From the NCBI RefSeq assembly GCF_014202425.1, contig NZ_JACHGT010000005.1, forward strand, positions 434,001 to 498,000: a stretch of DNA of 64,000 nucleotides, in the 5' to 3' direction. Positions 24,473 through 32,485 of this stretch are shown piece by piece; position 1 is the stretch's first letter; each line of letters begins with the position of its first letter. Below the pieces are notes generated by a model. The model was not told the origin of the DNA. It saw only the letters and a program-made list of their open reading frames with translations, and did no database searches. The stretch comes from Phytomonospora endophytica. GTDB taxonomy: Bacteria; Actinomycetota; Actinomycetes; Mycobacteriales; Micromonosporaceae. A program made the translations under genes and the position numbers.

Positions 24473-26107
24473 TTGTTGCTGAGCACCACCGCCGTGTCCA
24501 AGGACTTCGGCCTCGAACCGCTGTTCACCGGCGTCGACGTCGTCGTCAACCGCGGCGACCGGATCGGCCTCGTCGGGCCGAACGGCGCCGGCAAGACCAC
24601 CCTGCTCAAGATCCTCACCGGTGAGGAGCCCCCGTCGGCCGGCCGTGTCACCCACGGGCCGCGCGTGCGCGTTGGCTACCTCGCGCAGCAGGTTCCCGAC
24701 CCCGGCCAGAGCGTCGGTGAGTTCCTCCGTGGCGGCGATCCCGAGCTGCGCGATCTCACCGAGCGGATGGCCGCGCTCGAAGAGAAGCTCGCCGCGGGCG
24801 GTGACGTCCTCGCCGAGTACGGCGCCGTTCAGGAGCGCTGGATCGCGCGCGAGGGCTGGACCTTCGCCGCCCGGCTGGCCGAGGTGCGCGGGCGGCTCGA
24901 CATCGCCGGGCTGCCCGAGGAGCTGCCGGTCACGGCCGTCAGCGGCGGCGAGCAGTCGCGGCTGATGCTGGCCCGGCTGCTGCTGTCGGCGCCCGACGTC
25001 CTCCTCCTCGACGAGCCGACCAACCACCTCGACGCCGACGGCAGCGCCTGGCTGGGGGACTGGCTTGCCGGGTTCGGCGGTGGCGTCGTGATCGCCAGCC
25101 ACGACCGGGCGCTGCTCGACCGCGCGGTGACCCGGATCGTCGAGATCGACGGGATCAACGAGGAGCCGCAGCTTTACGAGGGCGGCTACACCGCCTATCG
25201 CGCGGAGAAGCAGAAGCGCTGGCAGCGGCTGCTGCTCGACTTCGAGGCGCAGGAGAAGGACCGCGTGCGCTGGGAGACCGACATCGAGCGCACCAAGGGC
25301 CACGCCCTGGGTACGGAACTGACCACGCACAACGACCGGATGCGCCGTTACGCCAAGAAGGTCGCCAAGAAGGCCAAGGCGCGTGAGCGGCGGCTGATGC
25401 GGCAGATGCAGTCGGTGCGCTGGATCGCCGAGCCGCGGACCCGGCCGAGTCTGGTGCTGGCCTTTCCCGCCACCGCCGCCGGGGAGGGGCCGCCGCTGGT
25501 CGCCGAGGGCCTGACCGTCCGCCGTGGCGGGCGGGCGATCCTCGACGGGGTGGATCTGACGGTGGAGGCGGGCGACCGGATCGTGGTCACCGGCCGCAAC
25601 GGGGCCGGGAAGTCGACGCTGCTGCGCGCGCTGGCCGGTGAGTTCGACGACGGCGAGGTGCGCGCGACGGTCGCCCCGAGCGTTCTCCCGCAGTCGCACG
25701 ACGCCCTGCGCGAAGGCCGTACGGGGCGGATGAGCGTGCTGGAGTTCTTCCGTTCCCGCGTGCCGGTCTACATCGACGAGGCCGAGGAGCTGCTCGGCGG
25801 TTATCTCTTCGGCGAGGAGGAGCGGACCGCCACGCTGTCCACTTTGTCCGGGGGTGAGCTGCAGCGGCTGCTGCTGGCCGTCTTGGTGAACAGCGCCACA
25901 CCCGTGCTGCTGCTGGACGAGCCGACCAACCATCTCGACTTCGATTCGCTCGACGTGATCGAGGAGGCCATGCGTGCCTACCAGGGAACTCTCGTGCTGG
26001 TGACCCATGACGCGTACTTCGCCGAACGGGCCGGTGTCCGTCGACAATGGACGGTCGCTGACGGAAAGGTGACCGAACTGTTGTCATTAGACACTTGCGC
26101 TAAGTAG
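24473..26107 (+). CDS. ABC-F family ribosome-protection ATPase
   Basis: 544 residues from a TTG at 24473 with GGGAG upstream; the frame stays open further upstream, but that part has no family similarity. Two ABC domains: Walker A GPNGAGKTTL and GRNGAGKSTL, signatures VSGGEQSRL and LSGGELQRL, Walker B plus DEPTNHLD in both, and switch His (SHDRA, THDAY). A charged linker of about 90 residues (KDRVRWETDIERTKG through RERRLMRQMQS) separates them. No membrane segments. Duplicated ABCs with this linker define ABC-F proteins, which bind the ribosomal E site; the members closest in style give resistance to ribosome-targeting antibiotics. Ligand class cannot be read from sequence. Confidence 0.93.
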   Translation: MLLSTTAVSKDFGLEPLFTGVDVVVNRGDRIGLVGPNGAGKTTLLKILTGEEPPSAGRVTHGPRVRVGYLAQQVPDPGQSVGEFLRGGDPELRDLTERMAALEEKLAAGGDVLAEYGAVQERWIAREGWTFAARLAEVRGRLDIAGLPEELPVTAVSGGEQSRLMLARLLLSAPDVLLLDEPTNHLDADGSAWLGDWLAGFGGGVVIASHDRALLDRAVTRIVEIDGINEEPQLYEGGYTAYRAEKQKRWQRLLLDFEAQEKDRVRWETDIERTKGHALGTELTTHNDRMRRYAKKVAKKAKARERRLMRQMQSVRWIAEPRTRPSLVLAFPATAAGEGPPLVAEGLTVRRGGRAILDGVDLTVEAGDRIVVTGRNGAGKSTLLRALAGEFDDGEVRATVAPSVLPQSHDALREGRTGRMSVLEFFRSRVPVYIDEAEELLGGYLFGEEERTATLSTLSGGELQRLLLAVLVNSATPVLLLDEPTNHLDFDSLDVIEEAMRAYQGTLVLVTHDAYFAERAGVRRQWTVADGKVTELLSLDTCAK

Positions 26108-26216
26108 CGAACATCGGTGACCATAGATATGTCACTGGGTCGTAACCGAACGAAATGCCCATCCCGGTGGACTACTCGGTGACACTGGCGACGTACGAGT
26201 GGGCGGGGAGCGCATC

Positions 26217-26531
26217 GTGTGGGGCAGGCATCCTGTGCTGGCGGCCGACGTGGCCGCCTCGCAAAACGACATCATCGGGCTCGTCGGAGCCGTGGTCGCA
26301 CTGGCTCTGGTGACCACGGCCATCCTGGTCGGGTTCCGATATCGCCGCAGACCGTCCGATCCGGACACCGAACGAGCCGTCCCGGTACCGAGGCCGGGCG
26401 GCCGGGCGAGGGCACTGCCGCCCCCGCCCTTTCCCGAGACCGGAATGACCGCGCCGATCACGGCGCCGGGCCGCCTGCAGAGTCCGAAGGTGGACCCGCC
26501 GACGACCTCTCAAGTGGTCGGACTGGACTAG
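26217..26531 (+). CDS. Small single-TM membrane protein, hypothetical
   Basis: 104 residues from a GTG at 26217, chosen because GGGGAG lies 8 bases upstream; a GTG at 26199 is in frame. One TM helix (IIGLVGAVVALALVTTAILVGF, about residues 19-40) is followed by a basic stop-transfer RYRRRP and a Pro-rich tail, so an N-out/C-in topology is likely. No function recognised. Its stop codon lies in the first copy of the 14-bp tandem repeat that the IS element interrupts. Confidence 0.55.
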   Translation: MWGRHPVLAADVAASQNDIIGLVGAVVALALVTTAILVGFRYRRRPSDPDTERAVPVPRPGGRARALPPPPFPETGMTAPITAPGRLQSPKVDPPTTSQVVGLD

Positions 26532-26558
26532 CCGGACCGGACTAGCCGGACCGGACTA
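26526..26558 (+). repeat. 14-bp tandem repeat interrupted by the IS element
   Basis: The unit GACTAGCCGGACCG occurs at 26526-26539 and 26540-26553. A third copy begins at 26554 and resumes after the element at 27461-27469. Removing the element and one target duplication restores three uninterrupted copies. Confidence 0.85.
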
Positions 26559-26574
26559 GGGCGTGTTTGCAAAG
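26559..26574 (+). repeat. Left terminal inverted repeat of the IS
   Basis: GGGCGTGTTTGCAAAG; pairs with 27443-27458 at 15 of 16 positions. Confidence 0.92.
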
Positions 26575-26592
26575 GGGCGGGATGCTGGGTGG

Positions 26593-27461
26593 GTGATTTG
26601 TCGGTATGAGTTGACTGATCCTGAGTGGGATGTACTGGCCGGGTTGCTGCCACCGGTGGTGAACGGTGGCCGGCCGCGGATGGATGACCGGCGGGTTCTG
26701 AGCGGGATCGCGTGGAAGATCCGGTCGGGTGCGCCGTGGCGGGACGTGCCCGAACGCTACGGGCCTTGGCGCAGCATCTATGCGCGTTTTCGCAGGTGGG
26801 CTCTGGATGGGACGTTCCAGCGTTTGCTGGCCGGGCTCCAGGCCGATGCCGATGCCCGAGGCGATCTCGATTGGTTGGTGAGCATCGACTCGACCATCGC
26901 CCGTGCCCACCAGCACGCCGCCGGCGCCAAAGGGGGCGCAGCGATTCGGGCGAATCGGTTCACGCCATCGGACGATCCCGGGGTGGACTGACCACGAAGA
27001 TCCACCTCGCCTGCGACGGGAACGGCCGAGCCCTCGCCTTCGTCGTCTCGGCGGGCAACGTCAACGACTGCACAAAGTTCGAGCAGGTCATGGCCGCCAT
27101 CAGAGTCAAGCGGCCCGGCCCGGGACGGCCCCGCACCAGACCTGACCACGTCATCGCCGACAAGGGCTACTCCACCCGCGCCATTCGCACCCACCTGCGA
27201 AAACGCGGTATCGGCGCCACCATCCCCGAACGCGCCGACCACAAGACCAACCGCGCCCGGCGAGGCCCTCGCGGAGGCAGGCCACCAACCTTCGACCAGC
27301 AGCGCTACAAACACCGCAACGTCGTCGAACGCTGCTTCAACCACCTGAAGCAATGGCGAGGCATCGCCACCCGATACGACAAAACAAGCCAGTCCTACGC
27401 CGCAGCCATCACCCTCGCCGCCATCCACCAATGGCTACCCAACTCTGCAAACACGCCCTAG
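26593..27461 (+). CDS. IS5-family transposase made by -1 frameshift
   Basis: OrfA runs from a GTG at 26593 to 26991; the rest of the enzyme is in the -1 frame to 27461, giving a fused product of about 289 residues. OrfA has the N-terminal ELTDPEWDVLAGLLPP domain and first catalytic Asp (WLVSIDSTIARAHQH). The second frame holds the second Asp (VIADKGYS) and the Glu region (NVVERCFNHLKQWRGIATRYDK). The likely slip site is AAAGGGGGC at 26929-26937 (zero frame AAA GGG GGC). The TAG stop at 27459-27461 lies outside the IS, in the target duplication. The product cuts and joins the element ends by DDE chemistry. Confidence 0.88.
27443..27458 (-). repeat. Right terminal inverted repeat of the IS
   Basis: CTCTGCAAACACGCCC on the + strand; complement of the left end with one mismatch. 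Confidence 0.92.
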
Positions 27462-27616
27462 CCGGACCGGCACGGCAGGGCAGACGAGGTCTCCGGCGAT
27501 GGCGCGCCGGAGGACACGACATGTGGGCGGTTCCCCGACGGGGCCGCCCACGATCATGTCCGGCGCGGTCGCCGATCCCGGGCGTGAGCCCGACCGGGAC
27601 GTGGCACAATCCCGCC

Positions 27617-28885
27617 GTGACCCAAGATCCCCCGTCCGCCGCGGAGGCGGTCGCCGAACGGCACGCCAACTGGCTGGAGCTGTTCTTCGACCTGGTCGTC
27701 GTGGCCGCCGTGGCGCAGCTCGCGCACCGTTTCCACGAGTCGCCGAGCCTGGCCTCGATCGGGGCCTTCGTGCTCCTCTACTACGCGGTGTGGTCGGTGT
27801 GGACGTCCTACACGCTCTACGCCAACGTCGCCGGTGAGCGCACGCGCATGCGCGCGATGATGATCGGGATGCTCGGCATCGCCGTGCTCGCCGCCGCCGT
27901 CCCGGCCACGATCCCCGGTGTCCTGCACAACGAGGGCGACGTCGACCGCAGTTCCGTGTTCGCCATCGCCTACGTCGTGTGCCGCTTCGCGGCCGCGTCG
28001 ACCTGGCAGCGCACCGGCACCGTCCTCACCTCCTGGCCGGCCGCGCAGGCCGGCGCGGGCGTGGCGCCGTGGATCATGTCGGTGTGGGTCGACGCGCCCT
28101 ACCGCTACTGGCTGTGGGCGCTGGGCGCGGTCCTCGACATCGTCTTCACGATCCTGGCCAGCCGCCGTCCCGAGGCGGTGCTGGCCAGGGCCGAGGAGGA
28201 GACCGAACGGCGCAGGGAGCGTTATTCGCGGGCCGTCGAGCGGCGCGGGGACCGCCCGCAGAACCGGCGGGTGCCGAGCCTGGACGCGCCGAAGGCCGCG
28301 GCCCTCGACATGTCCTATCTGGGGGAACGGCTGGGCCTGTTCGTCATCATCGTGCTCGGTGAAGGTGTCCTCCAGGTCGTCACCGCCGCCGGGAACCCGC
28401 TGGTGCACTGGGATCGCGACCTCGGTCTGACCGTGCTCGCGGGCTTCGTCGTGCTCGTCGGGATCTGGTGGCTGACCTTGCGCTACGGGGTCAACGGCGT
28501 TCCGCACTTCGGTGCGGAGGGCCCGGCGCCGCGCGTGACGCTCCCCGGACACTTCATCGCCACCGCCAGCATCACCGCGATCGCGGCGGGCTTCGGCGCG
28601 GTCGCCGCCCACGCCCACGGTGACCTGCCGACGGGCACCAGGTGGCTGCTGTGCGGCGGACTCGCCGTCCACTTCGCCGCGACCGGCGTCCTCGCGCTCC
28701 TCGCGAAGGCACCGTGGCAGTGGCTGCTCGGCTGGGGCCTGCCGTGCGTGCTCGCGCCGATCGCCATCGGCGTCCTCGGGGCGCGCGTCGACGGGTGGCT
28801 GATGGCGCTGCTGCTGGCCGTGGTGGTCGCCTGGCAGGCCGCCTACGGCATGTTCGGCGCGCGCAGACGCCTGGCGACGGCCTGA
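27617..28885 (+). CDS. ltrA: Low temperature requirement protein A (LtrA) family membrane protein
   Basis: 422 residues from a GTG at 27617. About ten TM helices. The N-terminal signature NWLELFFDLVVVAAVAQLAH, the WTSYTLYANV motif in helix 2 and LGERLGLFVIIVLGEGVLQVV in the middle are typical of LtrA proteins. The family was named from a Listeria cold-sensitive mutant; its biochemical role is not established. A cytoplasmic basic loop (about 195-230, EEETERRRERYSRAVERRG) splits the two halves. Its 3' end overlaps the convergent SARP gene by 43 bases. Confidence 0.92.
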   Translation: MTQDPPSAAEAVAERHANWLELFFDLVVVAAVAQLAHRFHESPSLASIGAFVLLYYAVWSVWTSYTLYANVAGERTRMRAMMIGMLGIAVLAAAVPATIPGVLHNEGDVDRSSVFAIAYVVCRFAAASTWQRTGTVLTSWPAAQAGAGVAPWIMSVWVDAPYRYWLWALGAVLDIVFTILASRRPEAVLARAEEETERRRERYSRAVERRGDRPQNRRVPSLDAPKAAALDMSYLGERLGLFVIIVLGEGVLQVVTAAGNPLVHWDRDLGLTVLAGFVVLVGIWWLTLRYGVNGVPHFGAEGPAPRVTLPGHFIATASITAIAAGFGAVAAHAHGDLPTGTRWLLCGGLAVHFAATGVLALLAKAPWQWLLGWGLPCVLAPIAIGVLGARVDGWLMALLLAVVVAWQAAYGMFGARRRLATA

Positions 28886-30504
28886 ACGGGCGGCGTTAAG
28901 GCCGCGAGGCTGCGGCGGACCGACGACGCCCCTTCGGCGTCGCCGATGCGGTCGAAGAGTTCCAGCGCCCGCCGGAACGGCTCGGCGGCCGCCTCGGGCG
29001 CTCCCGCGCGCGTCTGGAGCTCTCCGAGACGCTGCCAGACGTGCGCCTCACGGTGGTCGTCGCCGACCTCGCGCGCCAGCCGCAGCGACTGCCGCAGCTC
29101 GTCGCGGGCCTGCGGGAAGTGCTCGCGTGCCAGCAGCGTCCCGGCCAGGGCCCAGCGGATGTAGGCCTCACGGTGCCGGTCGGCCTGCGCGACGAAGACC
29201 GCGAGAGCCTGCCGGAACAGGGAGTCGGCCTCCTCGGGCCGGTCGGTGAAGCGCGCGACGGCCGCCAGGCCCGCCGTGGACAGCGCGGCGCCGCTCTCGT
29301 CGCCGAGGGCGAGGCACAGGCGGCGGGCGGCGGTGAAGGCCTCGGTCGCGGCGGGGAACTGGTCGGTGTAGACGTAGAGCTGGCCGAGCCCGCGCAGCAT
29401 CGTCGTCTCACCGTTGGTGTCGCCGCAGCGGCGGGCGGCCGACAGGGCGATGTGGACGCAGCGACGCCAGGCGAGCAGGTGCCCGCCCAGGTCGAAGTAG
29501 GGGACGAGCGCGGCGGCCAGCCGCCAGGCCGGGCGGGCCAGTCCGGCGGCCGCGGCCCGGGCGATGAGCGAGACGAGGGCCTCGCGGTGGGCGTCGAGCC
29601 AGCCGATCGGGTCGGCGGTGACCCGCACCAGGACCGACTCGGGCACCAGGGCCTGGGAGCGTTCGCCGGTGGCGAAGATGCTGGCGTGCAGCAGGTCCAC
29701 GGCGGTCTGGACGAGGGCGAGGCGCCGGTCGCAGACCCGGTGGAGCGCGGCGGTCCGCACGTCGGTCGGCGCGTCGGTCGACTGTGGACTGTCCAGCAGC
29801 CGCCGGTGCGCGTCGGTCAGTTCGGGACCGGGCTCCACGCCCAGTTCGGTGGCCAGCAGCCGCCGGACCGTCCCGTAGGCGGCCATGGCCTCGGCGTGCC
29901 GTCCGGCGCCGTCGAGAGCGCGCATCAGCAGGCACCACAGGCTCTCCTGGAGCGGGTATTCCGTGGTGGCCGCGCGCAGCTCGGCGACGGCCTCGGCGGC
30001 TCGCCCGAGCACCAGCTGAAGCTCGGCGCGTTCGCTGATCGCCGTCAGGCGCGTCTCGGTGAACCGCGAGACCACCGGTGTCCACAACGGACACTCCAGG
30101 TCGGACAGCGGCGCCCCCCGCCACAGGGCCAGGGCCCGGTCGTAGCAGTCGAGGGCCTGTTCGGGGTCGGCGGCGTGGTGCCGGGCGACGCTCAGCAGCG
30201 CGGTGAACTCGTCGGCGTCCAGCTCGCCCGGCGACAGCTCGATGACGTAACCGTTGTCGCGGTAGCGGATCCGCGGGCCGAGGACGGTCCGCAGGGAACT
30301 GATGTAGGTGCGCAGGTTCGCCAGCGCCGAGCGCGGCGCCCGCTCCGGCCACAGCACGTCGATGAGACGGTCGGCCGAGACCGGTTCACCCGACGACAGC
30401 AGCAGGCTCGCCAGCAGCCGGCGCGGTTTGTCCCCGCCGAGCGTGAGGACCCGGCCGTCGGCCCGTACGTGCAGCGGCCCGAGAACGGCGAACTCGCAGC
30501 GCAT
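28843..30504 (-). CDS. SARP/BTAD-family transcriptional regulator with TPR repeats
   Basis: 553 residues, ATG at 30504. The OmpR-like winged helix (residues 1-90: FAVLGPLHVRADGRVLTLGG, then ANLRTYISSLRTVLG) is followed by the bacterial transcriptional activation domain (about 95-240, ending in TELGVEPGPELTDAHRRLL). These two make up the Streptomyces antibiotic regulatory protein unit. The C-terminal half (about 260-550) is helical TPR-like, without a P-loop, so it lacks the NB-ARC ATPase of AfsR. SARPs bind direct heptamer repeats and activate secondary-metabolite genes. It is divergent from an M23 peptidase gene; no biosynthetic cluster is next to it. Confidence 0.92.
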   Translation of the reverse strand: MRCEFAVLGPLHVRADGRVLTLGGDKPRRLLASLLLSSGEPVSADRLIDVLWPERAPRSALANLRTYISSLRTVLGPRIRYRDNGYVIELSPGELDADEFTALLSVARHHAADPEQALDCYDRALALWRGAPLSDLECPLWTPVVSRFTETRLTAISERAELQLVLGRAAEAVAELRAATTEYPLQESLWCLLMRALDGAGRHAEAMAAYGTVRRLLATELGVEPGPELTDAHRRLLDSPQSTDAPTDVRTAALHRVCDRRLALVQTAVDLLHASIFATGERSQALVPESVLVRVTADPIGWLDAHREALVSLIARAAAAGLARPAWRLAAALVPYFDLGGHLLAWRRCVHIALSAARRCGDTNGETTMLRGLGQLYVYTDQFPAATEAFTAARRLCLALGDESGAALSTAGLAAVARFTDRPEEADSLFRQALAVFVAQADRHREAYIRWALAGTLLAREHFPQARDELRQSLRLAREVGDDHREAHVWQRLGELQTRAGAPEAAAEPFRRALELFDRIGDAEGASSVRRSLAALTPPVQAVARRLRAPNMP

Positions 30505-30585
30505 CTCGATCCCTTCGGCGCCGGAAGTCTTGACCTTGACGTTGTATCAATTTTGTAGCGACTCGTGGATAGCTGGTCACGGTAC

Positions 30586-30619
30586 CCGCCTGGGGAAACC
30601 CCGGCGGCTCGACCGAGCC
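30586..30619 (+). promoter_or_regulatory. Two adjacent hairpins in the M23 peptidase 5' leader
   Basis: Hairpin 1: CCGCC and GGGG pair with CCCC and GGCGG around an AAA loop, with one bulged T (30586-30607). Hairpin 2: GGCTCG-AC-CGAGCC (30606-30619), sharing its first two bases with hairpin 1, so the two are mutually exclusive at the junction. They end 24 bases before the ATG. Possible translational control element; no known riboswitch class recognised. Confidence 0.45.
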
Positions 30620-30643
30620 CTTCCAAGAGATCGAGGACCGGCC

Positions 30644-31540
30644 ATGCCCAGAACCAGACGGCTGTTCACCGCCTTAGCAATGATCGGCACGCTCGTCGCG
30701 GGTGTGCTGACGGCCGCCGCGCCCGCGTCGGCCGGTGTGGACGGCGTCGGTGTCCTCGCGGCACCGGCGATGCAGCTTCCCTTCCCCTGCGGACAGACCT
30801 GGAACGGCAACAACAGCAACTCCAGCGCGCACGTCGGCTGGGAGATCGACTTCAACCGCGGCGGCACCGCCACCGCCGACCTCGGCGACACCGTACTCGC
30901 CGCGGCGGCCGGCACCATCGCGATCGCCTCGTTCCAGTCCGGCAACCGCTACGGCAACCTGGTCAAGATCGACCACGGTGGCAGCTACACCAGCTACTAC
31001 GCGCACCTGAGCTCGCTCGCGGTCAAGGTCGGCGAGTACGTCGACCGCGGACAGGTCATCGGCGCCCTCGGCAACACCAGCGCTCCCGGCAACAACATCT
31101 CACCGCACCTGCACTTCGAGGTCCGGTACGGCACGAACTACCCCAACAACACGGTCAAGCCCGTCTTCAACGGCTCGACCTTCGGCTACCCCAGCGCCAA
31201 CGTCACGTCGAACAACTGCGCGACGTCCTATGACCCCGCCGACGTGTGCGGCAGCGGGTTCCGGGTCAACGACTCCGCCCGCCTCGCCGGTCAGGGCAAC
31301 GTCGTGCTGCTGTGGAACGCCGGCACCAGCAACAACTGCGTCGTGACCCTCAAGTTCACCAACAAGGGATCGGCCACGGCGACCTCGGCCTACCTCGAAC
31401 CGCAAGGCGCGACAAGAACCACCGACTCGGGCAACTACGGCTACTACGCCGGGCCCGTTAAACGGTCCGCCCCCACCTGCGTCAAGTGGGGCGGCTCCAC
31501 CGGCGGTGCCTCGTATAACAGCCCCTCCGAACACTGTTAA
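30644..31540 (+). CDS. Secreted M23 family metallopeptidase
   Basis: 298 residues, ATG at 30644. Signal peptide to about residue 30 (ASA-GV). The catalytic domain has zinc ligands His63 and Asp69 (HVGWEIDFNRGG), Tyr119/His121 in SYYAHLS and His155/His157 (SPHLHFEV), with LGDTVLAAAAGTI and VDRGQVIGALGN strands, as in lysostaphin/LytM-type endopeptidases that cut peptidoglycan cross-bridges. The C-terminal roughly 100 residues carry four or more cysteines and a pattern (NNCVVTLKFTNKGSATATSA) that looks like a wall- or sugar-binding beta domain. Divergent from the SARP gene and followed by a strong terminator. Confidence 0.92.
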   Translation: MPRTRRLFTALAMIGTLVAGVLTAAAPASAGVDGVGVLAAPAMQLPFPCGQTWNGNNSNSSAHVGWEIDFNRGGTATADLGDTVLAAAAGTIAIASFQSGNRYGNLVKIDHGGSYTSYYAHLSSLAVKVGEYVDRGQVIGALGNTSAPGNNISPHLHFEVRYGTNYPNNTVKPVFNGSTFGYPSANVTSNNCATSYDPADVCGSGFRVNDSARLAGQGNVVLLWNAGTSNNCVVTLKFTNKGSATATSAYLEPQGATRTTDSGNYGYYAGPVKRSAPTCVKWGGSTGGASYNSPSEHC

Positions 31541-31554
31541 CCCAGGTATCGCCC

Positions 31555-31595
31555 GGGACCCGTCGCCACCCACCCCCTCGGTCGCGACGGGTCCC
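31555..31595 (+). terminator. Terminator of the M23 peptidase gene
   Basis: Perfect 12-bp stem GGGACCCGTCGC / GCGACGGGTCCC with a 17-nt loop, 14 bases after the stop. Confidence 0.85.
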
Positions 31596-31679
31596 GCTCC
31601 ACGCCGCGGGTAGGATCGCCGCAACGTCAAGGCCGCCCCCGAGACGACATCCGCACACGTCTCACGAACGGGAAAGCCC

Positions 31680-32462
31680 ATGCCGCGCACTCGCGTGCTC
31701 CTGTCGGCCCTCCTCGCCACCGCCGCGCTCGCCTTGAGCGCCTGCACCGGCGGCGAGCCCTCCGGCGACGCCACCACCACGCCGCCGCCCGCGCCCCTCG
31801 TCGCGCCCGGCGTCGCCTGCGCCGACGAGGCGAAAGGCGGCACGGCCGTCCGCATCGGACCCGGCCAGTCGATCGGCGCACTGTCCTTCGGCGACGGGAA
31901 GAAGGCCGTCGTCCTGCTCCACCAGTCCAACGGCGACCTGTGCCAATGGGTCCCCTACGCCATGGAACTCGCCGAGCGGGGCTACCGGGCGCTGACGATC
32001 GACAGGCCCGGCTCGGCGTCCTCACGCGACGCCGCCAAGGGCAACCACCTCGCCGTCGTCGAGGCCGTCGGATACCTGCGCGCCGAAGGCGCCACCGCCG
32101 TCACCCTCATCGGCGCCTCGATGGGTGGCACCGCCGTCCTCGCCGCCGCGACGCAGGCGGCCCCGCCCGTCGACGGGGTCATCGCCCTGTCGGCACCGAC
32201 CTTCTACGACGGCACCGACGCCCTCGCCGCCGTGGCGAACCTGACCGTCCCCGTCCTCTACGCCGCCGCCGACGGCGACGCCCAGTTCGGCGGCAACGCC
32301 GAGAAGCTCGACGCCGCCACCCCCGCCACCACCGACAAGAAGCTCCTCCTCGTCGGCGGATCCCACCACGGCGTCGACTTCCTCGAAGCCGACGGCGACG
32401 CCGGCGACGCCAAGGTGCGTGACGCCGTCGAGGACTTCCTCGCCGCGCACATGCCCCTCTGA
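31680..32462 (+). CDS. Alpha/beta hydrolase lipoprotein
   Basis: 260 residues, ATG at 31680. Lipoprotein signal ending ALALSAC (lipidated Cys22), a Thr/Pro linker, then an alpha/beta hydrolase domain: strand KKAVVLLHQSN, nucleophile Ser in GASMGG (about residue 144), acid near YAAADGDAQF and His in GGSHHGVDF. It should act on the outer face of the membrane as an esterase or lipase-like enzyme. It is 23 bases upstream of crtB, so it probably leads the carotenoid operon; a link to carotenoid esters is only a guess. Confidence 0.88.
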   Translation: MPRTRVLLSALLATAALALSACTGGEPSGDATTTPPPAPLVAPGVACADEAKGGTAVRIGPGQSIGALSFGDGKKAVVLLHQSNGDLCQWVPYAMELAERGYRALTIDRPGSASSRDAAKGNHLAVVEAVGYLRAEGATAVTLIGASMGGTAVLAAATQAAPPVDGVIALSAPTFYDGTDALAAVANLTVPVLYAAADGDAQFGGNAEKLDAATPATTDKKLLLVGGSHHGVDFLEADGDAGDAKVRDAVEDFLAAHMPL

Positions 32463-32485
32463 CCTCCACTGTTACGCTGCCGGGC

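Larger units (their letters stand above)
26559..27458 (+). mobile_element. IS5-family (IS427-group-like) insertion sequence, about 900 bp
   Basis: Ends are 16-bp inverted repeats with one mismatch: GGGCGTGTTTGCAAAG at 26559-26574 and its complement at 27443-27458. The flanks read CTA|GGG on the left and CCC|TAG on the right, giving a TA duplication; because the target CTAG is palindromic, a CTAG duplication with one base shorter repeats fits equally well. It carries a two-frame DDE transposase. Both ends and the target repeat are intact, so the insertion looks recent. The element sits between a small membrane protein gene and ltrA and interrupts no recognisable gene. Confidence 0.92.

Noticed and set aside
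26526-26553. Tandem GACTAGCCGGACCG repeats as CRISPR or att site
   Set aside because: No spacers between units and no integrase or tRNA nearby; a simple tandem repeat used as IS target.
30541-30620. Second c-di-AMP riboswitch before the M23 peptidase
   Set aside because: The leader lacks the CCCGTCAGCTAACTC block and is too short; only two simple hairpins.
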